A stretch of DNA of 64,000 bases from Pseudomonas antarctica (GTDB taxonomy: Bacteria; Pseudomonadota; Gammaproteobacteria; Pseudomonadales; Pseudomonadaceae): positions 310,001 through 374,000 of the forward strand of contig NZ_CP015600.1 of the NCBI RefSeq assembly GCF_001647715.1, given 5' to 3'. The position numbers were made by a program, and so were the translations under genes. Numbering within the stretch: the first letter of the stretch is position 1; every line of letters starts with the position of its first letter. Below, one piece after another: positions 56,237 to 64,000 of the stretch. The notes beneath the pieces are model-generated. The model had not been told where the DNA came from. It saw only the letters and a list, made by a program, of their open reading frames with translations, and ran no database searches.

Positions 56237-56260
56237 TGGTGCCGGCACCAAGAGTCGAAT
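56237..56260 (-). other. tRNA 3'-end fragment, candidate attachment site of the island
   Basis: On the minus strand it reads ATTCGACTCTTGGTGCCGGC plus ACCA: a T-arm/acceptor half and CCA end that fits tRNA-Thr as I recall it. The rest of the tRNA is absent. Such a fragment next to its own terminator is what is left on the distal side after a tyrosine recombinase integrates in a tRNA 3' end. The intact gene should be at the other end of the element, right of 64,000. It also marks the start of AT-rich sequence. Confidence 0.6.
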
Positions 56261-56546
56261 CGATTTGTAAATAATTGAGTATCATTAGAAAAATATTTTT
56301 ATGTGAGTGCTTCTATCTCTAAAACTATCCCAATAAGTCAGCTTGCTGAAAATCAATAAAATGATCAGCAAGAAAAACTTAAGCGTTAGGTAAGTGGTGG
56401 CTACTTGGTGTTTTCGTGTGTCGAGTGAAATAACTGCTTTAGTTTATGTGCTAATTCGTTCCGCCATGCTGGGATTGGATTAGCTGTAGATTAGCAATAA
56501 AAATTATCATCGCGATAACTAAAAAGCTGAGAATTATTTTGAAAAT
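56261..56546. other. AT-rich spacer between the att-like fragment and the three-gene operon
   Basis: About 290 bases of AT-rich DNA with no gene recognised, downstream of the operon's last gene. Confidence 0.5.
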
Positions 56547-56572
56547 GCTGTAACGCCAAATGGCGTTACAGC
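56547..56572 (-). terminator. Terminator of the MazG-GHKL-PRTase operon
   Basis: GCTGTAACGCC/GGCGTTACAGC forms a perfect 11-bp stem with a four-base loop, followed on the minus strand by ATTTTC. It begins eleven bases past the last stop codon. Confidence 0.75.
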
Positions 56573-56582
56573 GAACATGATT

Positions 56583-58784
56583 TCAATTTGAATGTTTTAT
56601 ATGTGCCATAACTAGAAAGCCGAGCAGTGGAGAAGCTACATCTTTCATAATGGAAATGGCGGTTGATATTAAAACCTTTGTGTCAGGCTCGCTAAGTTTT
56701 AAACTCCCGACAGCTAACGCTGCCGCAAATTCCAATGACGCGTCACCGAATTTGTGCGAATGCCGCTGAAAAACCTTGAGCAAAAACTCTTTCATTAGTT
56801 TGCTCAGATCGGGGCTTGCCGAGTAATCCAATTCATGAGGATGAGCAGCCCTTAAAAAACATGCCTGCAAAATATTGTCGTTAAAGCGCAAGAAGCACTC
56901 GGGTGAGAGCACAACAGATTCGTACCCAGAAGCTTTCAATTGGATAGCATGATCTTTATGCTCGCGCGCTTTCTGCAGTACCGATGTCATCGTAAGATAT
57001 ACTGCGCTTTGACTTACTTTGTCGTACGCTTCAGCAATTTCGCTTCCCGCTTCGAAGAACAAGAAACCATGAGAGAGATCCAGTTTTTCTCCATCTGGCT
57101 TTGGCAAAAAACTGTGGTAGTTGTTTTCTATAAGAACAGAAACCATATCCAGAGAGTTTCGAGCTATATCTATATCAAGGCCAGAGATACTTGGATCCGC
57201 CTGCTCAGCCTCGGCAGACAGTTTGCCGAGACGTCGCCATGCTGTTTCAACACCATCGTATCCGATAGGGAGCAACAGCCAATTTGAAAATCCATATTTG
57301 CGAGACGTTGGATTTCGAGTGAGAAAATCCGTTAGCTTCCCCCAAGATGCCTCAGTTTGTGGAAGCCCAACCGCTGCAATAAAATGTCTTGGGATGGTAG
57401 CATCTACAAAATTCCGAAGATCCCTACTAACGTCTCTTAGCCCCCCTCCATCACCTACGACAGCCGAAACTACCAAAACTCCTGTTACTGTCGCGTCTGT
57501 TAAAGAAGAAAGTTCATCCTGAGATACCAAATGAATTTGTATGCTTGAGTCTAATCTGGATTTCACCTTCTGCAGTGCTAACTCAGCAAGTAGGCGAGAA
57601 CTTTCCCCTCCACAGTAGACTATACAGTTTATAGCCATACTGACAGACCAATTAATCTCGATATCGAGCCAATGGCTAAATTCGGCATCGGTCAAAAGTC
57701 GAGATGCATCTAGCTCTATCAGTCTAGATTTACCAGCAGTCATTGAGTTTAATGGTAGTACGCCATCAAGGCCGAATTTTTTTAAAATTTCACCAAGATG
57801 ATCGGGATTATGCTTTAGGGCAACCGTAACGGATTTTGGTGGCTTTGCCTTGGACGTAAAATTCTCTCCAATCAACTCAATGAGAGTACCCAGTTCGTCT
57901 GAAACTAAATTGCTATAACTGCGGCTCATCTTGCTTAAAGGTATTAGAACACCACCTTCACGCCCCTGATCACTTATATCTATTAATGTGAGGATTTTTT
58001 CAGGCTTAAAATTTTGTTTGACAAGTTTTCTTGCCATCGAGCCGGAAGTTGAAGCTGAAATCACACAGAAATATTCTACGTCGGGCTCGCTTATTAACGC
58101 TAGATTTTCATAAGAGTGAAAGCTTTGAATTTCTGCGCTGCCGCCCACTAATTGCAATGCGGTTTTGACTACAGAATAAATACCCATTGTATCAATGAGA
58201 ATCAGTCTGGAGGAAATCAGTTTGTCAAAGTATTTCGCAGCTAATGCGTATCCCAATACATACAGCTGGGCCTCATTACTTGCAAGTTCACGGGACTGGA
58301 TGAATAGCTTGTTAATATTTCCGGAGGGATGCTTGAAGGAGTGGCCGGAGGGTGCAAGATGGACTACGTTATTCTCTTCAATTAAAGAAAGCAGTCCAGG
58401 AAGAAAAAGTTTTCTACCGTCTATTTTGAATTCGATGGTCGGACCAGGATATAAGCTATGCTCAACGAAATTTGTACCGTCCCATGCAAAGAAATTATAA
58501 ACTTTTACAAAGTCTGTGCCGTACCGTTGTCCGCGTTTTATTAGTATTTCTCGTTGATTTTGCTCCGGGGAAAGGGCGTTTTTCGCCACTCGTAATTGCG
58601 CAGAATTACCTACAAAATATACACAGTCAGGCAATACCTCTAAACGCTTTAACGACTCCTCGATATCCTTGTAAAAGCTATCAACCTCCAATATGCAAGA
58701 GTTGTAGCAAATTACCAATACGCTTAGGCGAATAGAGTTGGTAGAGCACTCTTCATCGCAAATCCAAGAATGGTACCTCTTCAT
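56583..58784 (-). CDS. Dual phosphoribosyltransferase-like protein (insert 2, gene 3)
   Basis: A 733-residue soluble protein beginning MKRYHSWICDEECSTNSIRL, whose ATG overlaps the GHKL stop (ATGA). Two domains resemble type I phosphoribosyltransferases. About 140-290 has an orotate-PRTase-like entry (HLAPSGHSFKHPSGNINKLF) and a loop YFCVISASTSGSMARKLV. About 383-475 has CIVYCGGESSRLLAELALQ and the PRPP-loop-like VLVVSAVVGDGGGLRDVSRD. In both, the usual acidic pair before the loop is replaced (SA), so catalysis is doubtful and ligand sensing more likely. The remaining ~260 residues are helical and unassigned. I know of no named family with this layout. Confidence 0.7.
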   Translation of the reverse strand: MKRYHSWICDEECSTNSIRLSVLVICYNSCILEVDSFYKDIEESLKRLEVLPDCVYFVGNSAQLRVAKNALSPEQNQREILIKRGQRYGTDFVKVYNFFAWDGTNFVEHSLYPGPTIEFKIDGRKLFLPGLLSLIEENNVVHLAPSGHSFKHPSGNINKLFIQSRELASNEAQLYVLGYALAAKYFDKLISSRLILIDTMGIYSVVKTALQLVGGSAEIQSFHSYENLALISEPDVEYFCVISASTSGSMARKLVKQNFKPEKILTLIDISDQGREGGVLIPLSKMSRSYSNLVSDELGTLIELIGENFTSKAKPPKSVTVALKHNPDHLGEILKKFGLDGVLPLNSMTAGKSRLIELDASRLLTDAEFSHWLDIEINWSVSMAINCIVYCGGESSRLLAELALQKVKSRLDSSIQIHLVSQDELSSLTDATVTGVLVVSAVVGDGGGLRDVSRDLRNFVDATIPRHFIAAVGLPQTEASWGKLTDFLTRNPTSRKYGFSNWLLLPIGYDGVETAWRRLGKLSAEAEQADPSISGLDIDIARNSLDMVSVLIENNYHSFLPKPDGEKLDLSHGFLFFEAGSEIAEAYDKVSQSAVYLTMTSVLQKAREHKDHAIQLKASGYESVVLSPECFLRFNDNILQACFLRAAHPHELDYSASPDLSKLMKEFLLKVFQRHSHKFGDASLEFAAALAVGSLKLSEPDTKVLISTAISIMKDVASPLLGFLVMAHIKHSN

Positions 58785-59929
58785 GATGCGTCCCTGATCG
58801 GCACAATAAAAGAAACCACCGCGCCGTGAACAGGTGCTAGTGGCTCGTGATTCCAATCTTTGAAGTCAAAAAGATCATCTTTTACGTCGAATGGCTCAAA
58901 CTGATTAAAGATTGACATGCGGCCTGACCTAATGCGCATTAAACCGCCAATTTTTTTTAAAGCTGTAATAACCGAAGGTAATCCTTCCCCGGCAAAATGT
59001 CCGGGTTTGGAAGTGATATTATGCGTCAGGCATTTTATAAGTTGCGCGCGCTCTTCTTCCAGACTCATCTCAGTTACCAATTTCCCTGTATATCTACCAA
59101 CTAATCCAGGTCCCGAGTCAAAAAAGCTTATTTCAATTGCATTTAGCTTTCCCTCCACCCCCACAGTGTCAGAGATTTCACGTTTCCAATATTCGTTTAG
59201 ATGATAATTTCCTTTGAAGTCTTCCGAAAACAGTTCCTCATTAAGGCTGCTCAAACTAAATATCAGCCCCTCCACGTGCGCTGGATAAAGTTTGCCCGTG
59301 TGATCTGATCGCGCATGTTCTTGCGTGTTTGAAATTAATTCGCTGGCAAATAACCCAAGAGCGCGAGTGAATTCTATATCAATTTTTGATGCTTGTTTTT
59401 TAGCGATAACAGCAAGCATTTTTTTCATTTGTAAATACATATCGCGCGGTTCTTTTACTGCCTTTTCAGTTCTAGCAAAAAATAGCGGGCGAAGAAATTC
59501 TACTTTCGAAGCAGCAACACAAATTAAATCAATGGTTCGCCCCGTAATTAAACTATTATACTGCTCGGCGTCAGTTGCATTCATTTTGTCAACAGCCGCA
59601 GTTAAAACTTCTCGTCGGTCTATAATTTTATCGCCAACCCTTACGCCTTTTGCAAGTCGCACCGCAGCAATGCCAGGCGCATAGCTCATTAGGTCGTTGA
59701 TAGAGTTCTCTACATTAGATTGTTCGTGGAGAACTAAAAGGCCTTGGCTGTTTCTTCTAGCCAAAGTTACTAGCATTTGTAATCTTGAGGCGTCATGCAT
59801 GGCGCCGTGTCGTGCTTTTGTCTCTGATGCTGATAGCTTAAACTCTGACTGAGGCTCATTAAATATTTGCCACAATGCAGCCTCTATGGATTTAATGCTT
59901 CTTATGTTGTTCAAGTATATGGATTTCAC
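58781..59929 (-). CDS. GHKL-type (histidine-kinase-like) ATPase (insert 2, gene 2)
   Basis: A 382-residue protein. The start is GTG at 59929, directly preceded by AAGGAGG at optimal spacing; the longer frame to 60010 overlaps the upstream gene and has no such site. ATPase motifs: N-box ELISNTQEHARSD (197-209), G1 FFDSGPGLVG (269-278), G2 GHFAGEGLPSVI (310-321). It has no H-box or membrane segment, so it is not an ordinary sensor kinase; the N-terminal ~190 residues are unassigned. It overlaps the next gene by four bases. It may act as an ATP-dependent switch for the neighbouring proteins. Confidence 0.78.
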   Translation of the reverse strand: MKSIYLNNIRSIKSIEAALWQIFNEPQSEFKLSASETKARHGAMHDASRLQMLVTLARRNSQGLLVLHEQSNVENSINDLMSYAPGIAAVRLAKGVRVGDKIIDRREVLTAAVDKMNATDAEQYNSLITGRTIDLICVAASKVEFLRPLFFARTEKAVKEPRDMYLQMKKMLAVIAKKQASKIDIEFTRALGLFASELISNTQEHARSDHTGKLYPAHVEGLIFSLSSLNEELFSEDFKGNYHLNEYWKREISDTVGVEGKLNAIEISFFDSGPGLVGRYTGKLVTEMSLEEERAQLIKCLTHNITSKPGHFAGEGLPSVITALKKIGGLMRIRSGRMSIFNQFEPFDVKDDLFDFKDWNHEPLAPVHGAVVSFIVPIRDAS

Positions 59930-59955
59930 AGTTCCTCCTTGACAATCTGCATTGG

Positions 59956-60384
59956 TTACTTTTTGGAGTGGTTTTCCAATAACGCTTTTATTTTTGGTTC
60001 GGGCTTCCAATAGTTTGGACCCTTCAAAAATTTTCCATTCTCGTCATAAATTGGCTGTCCATCTGCGCCCAGTTTGCTTTCATTGCTATCCATAATGATG
60101 TCTAGCACTTCCTCGAGAGGGATTCCGTACTTAGTTGCCTCAGAACGGCAATAGACAATGACATCTCCCAATAAATCTGCGATTGCAACTTTAATCTCAA
60201 TATCGGCTTCGTTGTTATGTATCTGCTCAACAATAATATCTAGTTCCTCCACTTCTTCTGCAAGAGTTTTTTTGAACTTCAAAAGCCGGGATGCAGTGTC
60301 TTCGAGTAAAACTGGCTGCTCATTGATAGGCAATTTGTACATAGTGTTCATTGCTTTGATTCGGTCTTTGAAATCTCTATTCAT
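59956..60384 (-). CDS. MazG-like nucleotide pyrophosphohydrolase (insert 2, gene 1)
   Basis: A 142-residue all-helical protein of the MazG/phosphoribosyl-ATP pyrophosphohydrolase-like group. Metal-site residues lie in LAEEVEELDIIV (Glu43, Glu44, Glu46, Glu47) and IADLLGDVIVYCRSEATKYG (Asp70, Asp74); the characteristic tail SNESKLGADGQPIYDENGKF and KGPNYWKPEP is present. It would hydrolyse an NTP to NMP and pyrophosphate. First gene of the operon; GAGAGA is a weak ribosome binding site, and 26 bases separate it from the GHKL gene. Confidence 0.82.
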   Translation of the reverse strand: MNRDFKDRIKAMNTMYKLPINEQPVLLEDTASRLLKFKKTLAEEVEELDIIVEQIHNNEADIEIKVAIADLLGDVIVYCRSEATKYGIPLEEVLDIIMDSNESKLGADGQPIYDENGKFLKGPNYWKPEPKIKALLENHSKK

Positions 60385-61017
60385 ATATTTCTCTCAACGT
60401 CTGATTTGACTGTGGAATATTTTTTGAAATTGGTGTTTTCGATTTACCTCATTAGTTTACTCCTTTTTATTTGAATTCGACAGGTCTAGGGGTGGATTTT
60501 TAAAAAGTGGATTTTAATATATACGAACAAATATGATATAAGCTTAAGTGGCTGGGTTTGGAGTGAGTTACTAATGATCTAATGATTAAAATCACTAGCA
60601 AAGATCTAGTATATTTAATTGAAGTTTTTAATTGGGGTTTCAATTAGTTTTAACATTACGTGCAGAGCCATTCTTTATTTTTGAGGCGTACTAAAAATCT
60701 ATGCAAAGGCCTGATGTGCATCAGTACTCCCCGGTATCCCGGTTCTAAAGGTAATCTGGAGGTAACACTCAATAACATTTCGTGTAGCTTTCGTTTTGGG
60801 TCCGGGCTGTGAGAAAGTGATTTATGGCCAGTTTGGTAGTCTGAACTACAACAAAAAGCGGGTTTCTACGAAAATTTTAGGTCTGCTGACTAACCAGGCG
60901 CTGGCGGATGTTATGTAGCAACGCAGACTTCACATCGGTGCATGTGTTTTCACACAATTGGGTAGTCTGTGGGCCTGTCACTGTCGTTACAAACTCCCTA
61001 CCGGGATTGATCGTCCG
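60385..61017. other. AT-rich intergenic region in the island
   Basis: About 630 bases with no credible gene. It must contain the promoter of the three-gene operon (AT-rich 60,400-60,660) and ends with more balanced composition near the integrase-accessory gene. No clear repeat is seen. Confidence 0.5.
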
Positions 61018-61314
61018 TTATGCATGTTGACCTTCATTCGGCATGTTGAACTGCCAAGGTTTCCCTAAGCGAAGAGTAAGCAGAAGAATGGTTAGCAGAT
61101 AGTAATAGCGCGTCGATTTCGCATGCTGGTTTATGTGATGATTTAGAAACCATACGAGATATTTTCTTTTCCATGTCCATGGATTATCTCGGTTCCAGCG
61201 TTCATAAATGGCTGCTTGAATAGTCTTGGCTTGGCGGATGTGACGTTCGCGTGTGGCATGTGCGCCGGTCAGTACTCCAGCCAGGAACAGCTCCATATCG
61301 AACGACGTGCTCAT
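61018..61314 (-). CDS. Small protein coupled to the integrase gene
   Basis: A 98-residue basic protein (LFLAGVLTGAHATRERHIRQ, AIYERWNRDNPWTWKRKYLVWFLNHHI) of a type I recall seeing beside similar integrase-like genes in Pseudomonas. No named domain. Its start overlaps the integrase stop by four bases; it may help recombination or control directionality. Confidence 0.65.
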   Translation of the reverse strand: MSTSFDMELFLAGVLTGAHATRERHIRQAKTIQAAIYERWNRDNPWTWKRKYLVWFLNHHINQHAKSTRYYYLLTILLLTLRLGKPWQFNMPNEGQHA

Positions 61315-62297
61315 ACTCGACCACCGATGTAGGCCGATACCACGTCAGTACGACCGTGCCCCAGCTCATAGCTGATTTGCACTCGGGCCTGCTGATCAAG
61401 GTGCCGGTCGAGCTGGTGGCAACTGCCTCCGTTGATGGGTGCGAGATGATTAGTGATTTGCTCATAGCGTTCGCACGCATAGGCCGCCCGCAATTCGTGG
61501 AAGCCTTTGAGGTTGTGCGTATGGAGGATGTCCCGTGCAGGGCGGACGATCTGCCGTTGAAAATCGAGGTAGCTTTCGTTCAGCGCAAGCAGGTTGCGGC
61601 TACCGTCAGGCGAGACTTGTTGGGCGAATGCCAGTACGTCGCGGATGTGATCATCTACTGTAATCCAACGAGATGCCGACGCGCCGGAGCGGCCCCCTTT
61701 GGTGCCGTCCTGGATGTTGATCTTGCTGTAGTGTTCGACCTCACGTTTTAGACGCGGCAGGTCGGCCAAAATGGCCTCGCGCAGGCGCATGCCGGTGGCT
61801 CGCGTCAACTGAGCGATGGCCGCGGCGCGTGGCATTTGGTGTGCGCAGAGCACGTCGACGATCCGCGTCACCTGTTCGCGGTCTTGGCCTTGTGGCAGCG
61901 AGCGACGAACACTGGTGCGCCGCATTTCCAACGCCTTGCTCGGACTCGTCACTTTCACATACTGATCACCGCGAAGCGCGGCCATGGTTCGGTTGACGCT
62001 GGACAATCGGTTTTGCGCGGTGGCGATGCCAATAGCGCCTTGTTCAACTTGGTGACGCAGATGCTCCGCGTAATCCAGCAAGGTCTGCCGATCAATCTGC
62101 CGCGCATCGTTAAGCCCCGGCCCATCTTCCGACCGACACCAGCGCACGAACGCCTGCCAGCGATCGCTGTGCGCTTTGACCGTGCCGTAATGGCCGCCGC
62201 CAAAAAGATCTTTGAGCGCTTGCGGCCCGGCATAGCTCAGTTGCCGGCCATAGCCAAAATTGCGTCCATCTCGCCTGCTTATCAGTGCCATGATCAA
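61311..62297 (-). CDS. Tyrosine recombinase (integrase-domain protein)
   Basis: A 328-residue protein. The catalytic set is visible: Arg in TRATGMRLREAI, HELRAAY (HxxR), and ELGHGRTDVVSAYIG with the second His and nucleophilic Tyr near the C-terminus. It carries an N-terminal SAM-like core-binding domain (WQAFVRWCRSED). Starts MIM/MAL at 62297 or 62291. The element's integrase or one from a nested element. Confidence 0.85.
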   Translation of the reverse strand: MIMALISRRDGRNFGYGRQLSYAGPQALKDLFGGGHYGTVKAHSDRWQAFVRWCRSEDGPGLNDARQIDRQTLLDYAEHLRHQVEQGAIGIATAQNRLSSVNRTMAALRGDQYVKVTSPSKALEMRRTSVRRSLPQGQDREQVTRIVDVLCAHQMPRAAAIAQLTRATGMRLREAILADLPRLKREVEHYSKINIQDGTKGGRSGASASRWITVDDHIRDVLAFAQQVSPDGSRNLLALNESYLDFQRQIVRPARDILHTHNLKGFHELRAAYACERYEQITNHLAPINGGSCHQLDRHLDQQARVQISYELGHGRTDVVSAYIGGRV

Positions 62298-62720
62298 TCT
62301 CCTCTCGAAGCCAAAACCTTTGAAACCTTCCCCACGTCATCCCGCCAAGAATGTTGAGTGTTATCAGGGATCAAGGCCCCTGCGACCTGTGAGGGTTGTC
62401 CACTAACGCGGGACTGGCGGCTCTTTACGACCGGGAGCTTGGGTATCTCATGATCTGGCCTCCTGAGCACTTCCGAGGAAGTGGGCGGGTGGAGGCTGCG
62501 CTGGCTGACGAGACCAATGCCACGAGATCCTGAGTCGAGTGAAGGCAGTGATGCGATGACCGAGGCGTGCCTGACTGTCAGTCAGGTGCAGTCCATTCCG
62601 TGGTCTGCGGCACCATCATCTGCGTCGCTGTTGTTGGTGACTTCGGTGTTTGTCACGCCGATTGTCACGAGTGGAGTTGCCGCAAAGCCACGTGCGATAT
62701 GGGCTGCAGCAGAGGTAGGA

Positions 62721-62755
62721 GCGCCCGTCTCTTTCCGGGAGAAAGAGACGGGCGC
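62721..62755. repeat. Perfect 15-bp inverted repeat (hairpin)
   Basis: GCGCCCGTCTCTTTC and GAAAGAGACGGGCGC, perfectly complementary, with a five-base loop CGGGA. There is no T-run after it on either strand, so it is not an ordinary terminator. Could be a protein-binding site or transcript hairpin. Confidence 0.85.
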
Positions 62756-63114
62756 AGGTTGGCGCAATGAAATGGCCAAGCGGATAGGTTGCTGCAGGGC
62801 AGCTAGGAAGGGGATGAGTTGCCGCAATGGGCACATTGGTAAAAGTAGGCATCCATCACATTGCTGTGACCGTGCGAGCCGCCGGACGCTAATCGCACTT
62901 GGGGTGAACCACCACGGTGTGGCGTAGCCTCAAAGGTTCGGGCTACCTGGGTTGCTGTCAACGACAGCTCATTGCCCGATCTTTTCTACGCCTGTGGATA
63001 ATTTGGGTCAAGGCTCGAATTTTTGGGAGTTTTGCGGCTGTGGATGAAATTATCCACCGGTGGAAATCTGTGGTTTTCCTCAGACAGTTGTGTGGGCTTT
63101 AGATTTTTAAGTGA

Positions 63115-63159
63115 GGTCCATCCAAGCAGGGCGGCTTTGCAGCCCTGTTTGGATGGACC
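63115..63159 (-). terminator. Long hairpin past the end of the second integrase
   Basis: GGTCCATCCAAGCAGGGC pairs with GCCCTGTTTGGATGGACC (18 bp, one G-U), loop GGCTTTGCA. It lies 42 bases after the minus-strand integrase stop. The following T-run is weak, so termination is likely but unproven. Confidence 0.65.
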
Positions 63160-63200
63160 CGCGTGGACAAGCGGATCACTGAGATATGAAGGCCGAGCGC

Positions 63201-64000
63201 TTACTCGGTTGCGCCACGTTTTGCTTTTAGGCGAGTAACGTTCGCTCCGGTCTGGTTCGCAAATTCGTGTGGAGTGACATGCTCCTGCCGGTTGGTCTCT
63301 AGGTACCGGCTCCACCAGTTCATGATCAGCCTGCGCTCCTCGATGAACTCTGCTTTGTGGATGTAAGCGGCGCGTACGTTGTTGCGCTCCTTGTGGCTCA
63401 TCTGCCGCTCAATGGCTGTCTCCGACCACAATCCTGACTCGATCAGTGCGCTGCAGGCCATCGAACGGAACCCATGCCCGCAGATATCGGTTTTGGTGTC
63501 GTATCCCATCGTTCGAAGCGCGTTGTTCACGGTATTTTCGGACATGGGCTTCCAGGGCTTGGCATCGCCTGCGAAGACCAATGCGAAGTTACCTGTGAGC
63601 GTATGGATTTGTTCGAGTAGAGCCACGGCTTGCGGCGATAAGGGTACAAGGTGGATGTCCCCGGCCATCTTCGTACCCCTTGTGGAAAAGGGTACTCCCT
63701 CCAGCGCTGGCCGAGTGTCTGGGATTTCCCAGGTGCCGCGCTTGAGGTCGAATTCGCTCCAGCGTGCGAAACGCAGCTCGCTGGAGCGTACAAACACATG
63801 CAGCGACAGCATCACCGTCAGACGGGTAAGTGCCCGGCCTTTATAGGTGTCGATCCGCTCCTGCAGTTCCGGCAGTCGCGATAAGGGTAGAGCGGGGCGA
63901 TGTACCACCCGCGGGGCTTTGATCGAGCCTTCGAGGTCGTAAGCAGGGTTTGTGGTGATAAGCCGGAGGCGTTTTGCCTCGCGCATGATGCTCTGCAGGT
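63201..64000 (-). CDS. P4-type tyrosine integrase (partial, 5' end beyond window)
   Basis: At least 266 residues are visible and the frame is open to base 64,000, so the N-terminal DUF4102-type domain lies outside. The catalytic core has Arg in HVFVRSSELRFARW, HGFRSMACSALIESG (HxxR-type), MSHKERNNVRAAYIHK with the nucleophilic Tyr. P4-type integrases insert islands into tRNA 3' ends and lie next to the tRNA, reading away from it; this orientation predicts the tRNA just right of the window. Confidence 0.88.
   Translation of the reverse strand, partial: LQSIMREAKRLRLITTNPAYDLEGSIKAPRVVHRPALPLSRLPELQERIDTYKGRALTRLTVMLSLHVFVRSSELRFARWSEFDLKRGTWEIPDTRPALEGVPFSTRGTKMAGDIHLVPLSPQAVALLEQIHTLTGNFALVFAGDAKPWKPMSENTVNNALRTMGYDTKTDICGHGFRSMACSALIESGLWSETAIERQMSHKERNNVRAAYIHKAEFIEERRLIMNWWSRYLETNRQEHVTPHEFANQTGANVTRLKAKRGATE

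Larger units (their letters stand above)
62298..63200. other. Intergenic region with hairpins and no credible gene
   Basis: About 900 bases between the two integrase genes. Candidate frames are short, overlap each other and match nothing I know. It contains the perfect palindrome at 62721-62755 and the terminator at 63115-63159, and is the likely promoter region for the first integrase. Confidence 0.5.

Noticed and set aside
59930..60010. ATG at 60010 as the start of the GHKL ATPase
   Set aside because: It overlaps the MazG-like gene in another frame, while the GTG at 59929 has an ideal AAGGAGG.
60660..61010. A structural RNA or origin in the AT-to-GC transition region
   Set aside because: No stable nested stems, iterons or tRNA-like fold could be found by eye.
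62481..62927. 148-residue plus-strand frame between the integrases
   Set aside because: No ribosome binding site, low-complexity composition, and it spans the 35-bp palindrome.

Overview
This window is a high-GC stretch of chromosome from a fluorescent-group Pseudomonas. The evidence is the gene set (tauABCD, gshA, tex, ompR-envZ, the rimA-rimB-rimK group, hslR/hslO/pckA, dctBD, aguA, two OprD-type porins, a TonB-dependent siderophore receptor) and many Pseudomonas-type REP/REPIN hairpins (core like GGGAGCGGGCTTGCCCGCGA) between genes. The species cannot be fixed from the sequence alone. Most of the window is ordinary core genome. Two AT-rich inserts are not.

Layout. 1-3.7 kb: 3' end of a BCCT (betaine/choline) transporter, an OprD porin and an aldo/keto reductase. 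3.9-4.7 kb: a six-copy tandem array of a 136-bp REPIN unit. 4.8-8.2 kb: taurine uptake and desulfonation operon tauABCD. 8.5-20.2 kb: gshA, a thioesterase, tex, ompR-envZ, rimA-rimB-rimK (ribosomal S6 glutamylation with c-di-GMP control), hslR, a PAP2 phosphatase and hslO. 20.4-25.5 kb: pckA, whose last 252 bp are repeated perfectly 3,543 bp downstream, with an AT-rich four-gene operon between the copies. 25.6-51.5 kb: a DMT transporter, a DUF1493 pair, a Fic/YhfG pair, a DUF2135-like TPR protein, recQ, a formate-dehydrogenase-like molybdoenzyme with fdhD, a LysR regulator, kbp, yrfG/nudE/cysQ, dctBD, rfbBC, a kinase-M23-aminotransferase fusion and aguA. 51.6-55.4 kb: the TonB receptor and a second OprD porin. 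From about 55.5 kb: gene scars, a tRNA 3'-end fragment and an integrative element that runs off the right edge.

The two inserts look most likely to hold undescribed biology. Insert 1 (about 22.0-25.2 kb, minus strand) encodes, in transcription order, a small TIR-/deoxyribosyltransferase-like protein, an Nmad2-like protein, a two-domain MazG-like pyrophosphohydrolase and a uracil-DNA-glycosylase-superfamily protein. This set points to nucleotide or modified-base metabolism, possibly anti-phage. Insert 2 (from 56.24 kb to beyond 64 kb) carries a compact three-gene operon: a MazG-like nucleotide pyrophosphohydrolase, a GHKL ATPase that starts at GTG behind a strong ribosome binding site, and a 733-residue protein with two degenerate phosphoribosyltransferase-like domains. 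It lies between a tRNA 3' fragment at 56,237-56,260 and two tyrosine recombinases. That arrangement is typical of a mobile defence island and predicts an intact tRNA gene just right of the window.

Family calls rest on recognisable motifs read by eye. No database search was run.
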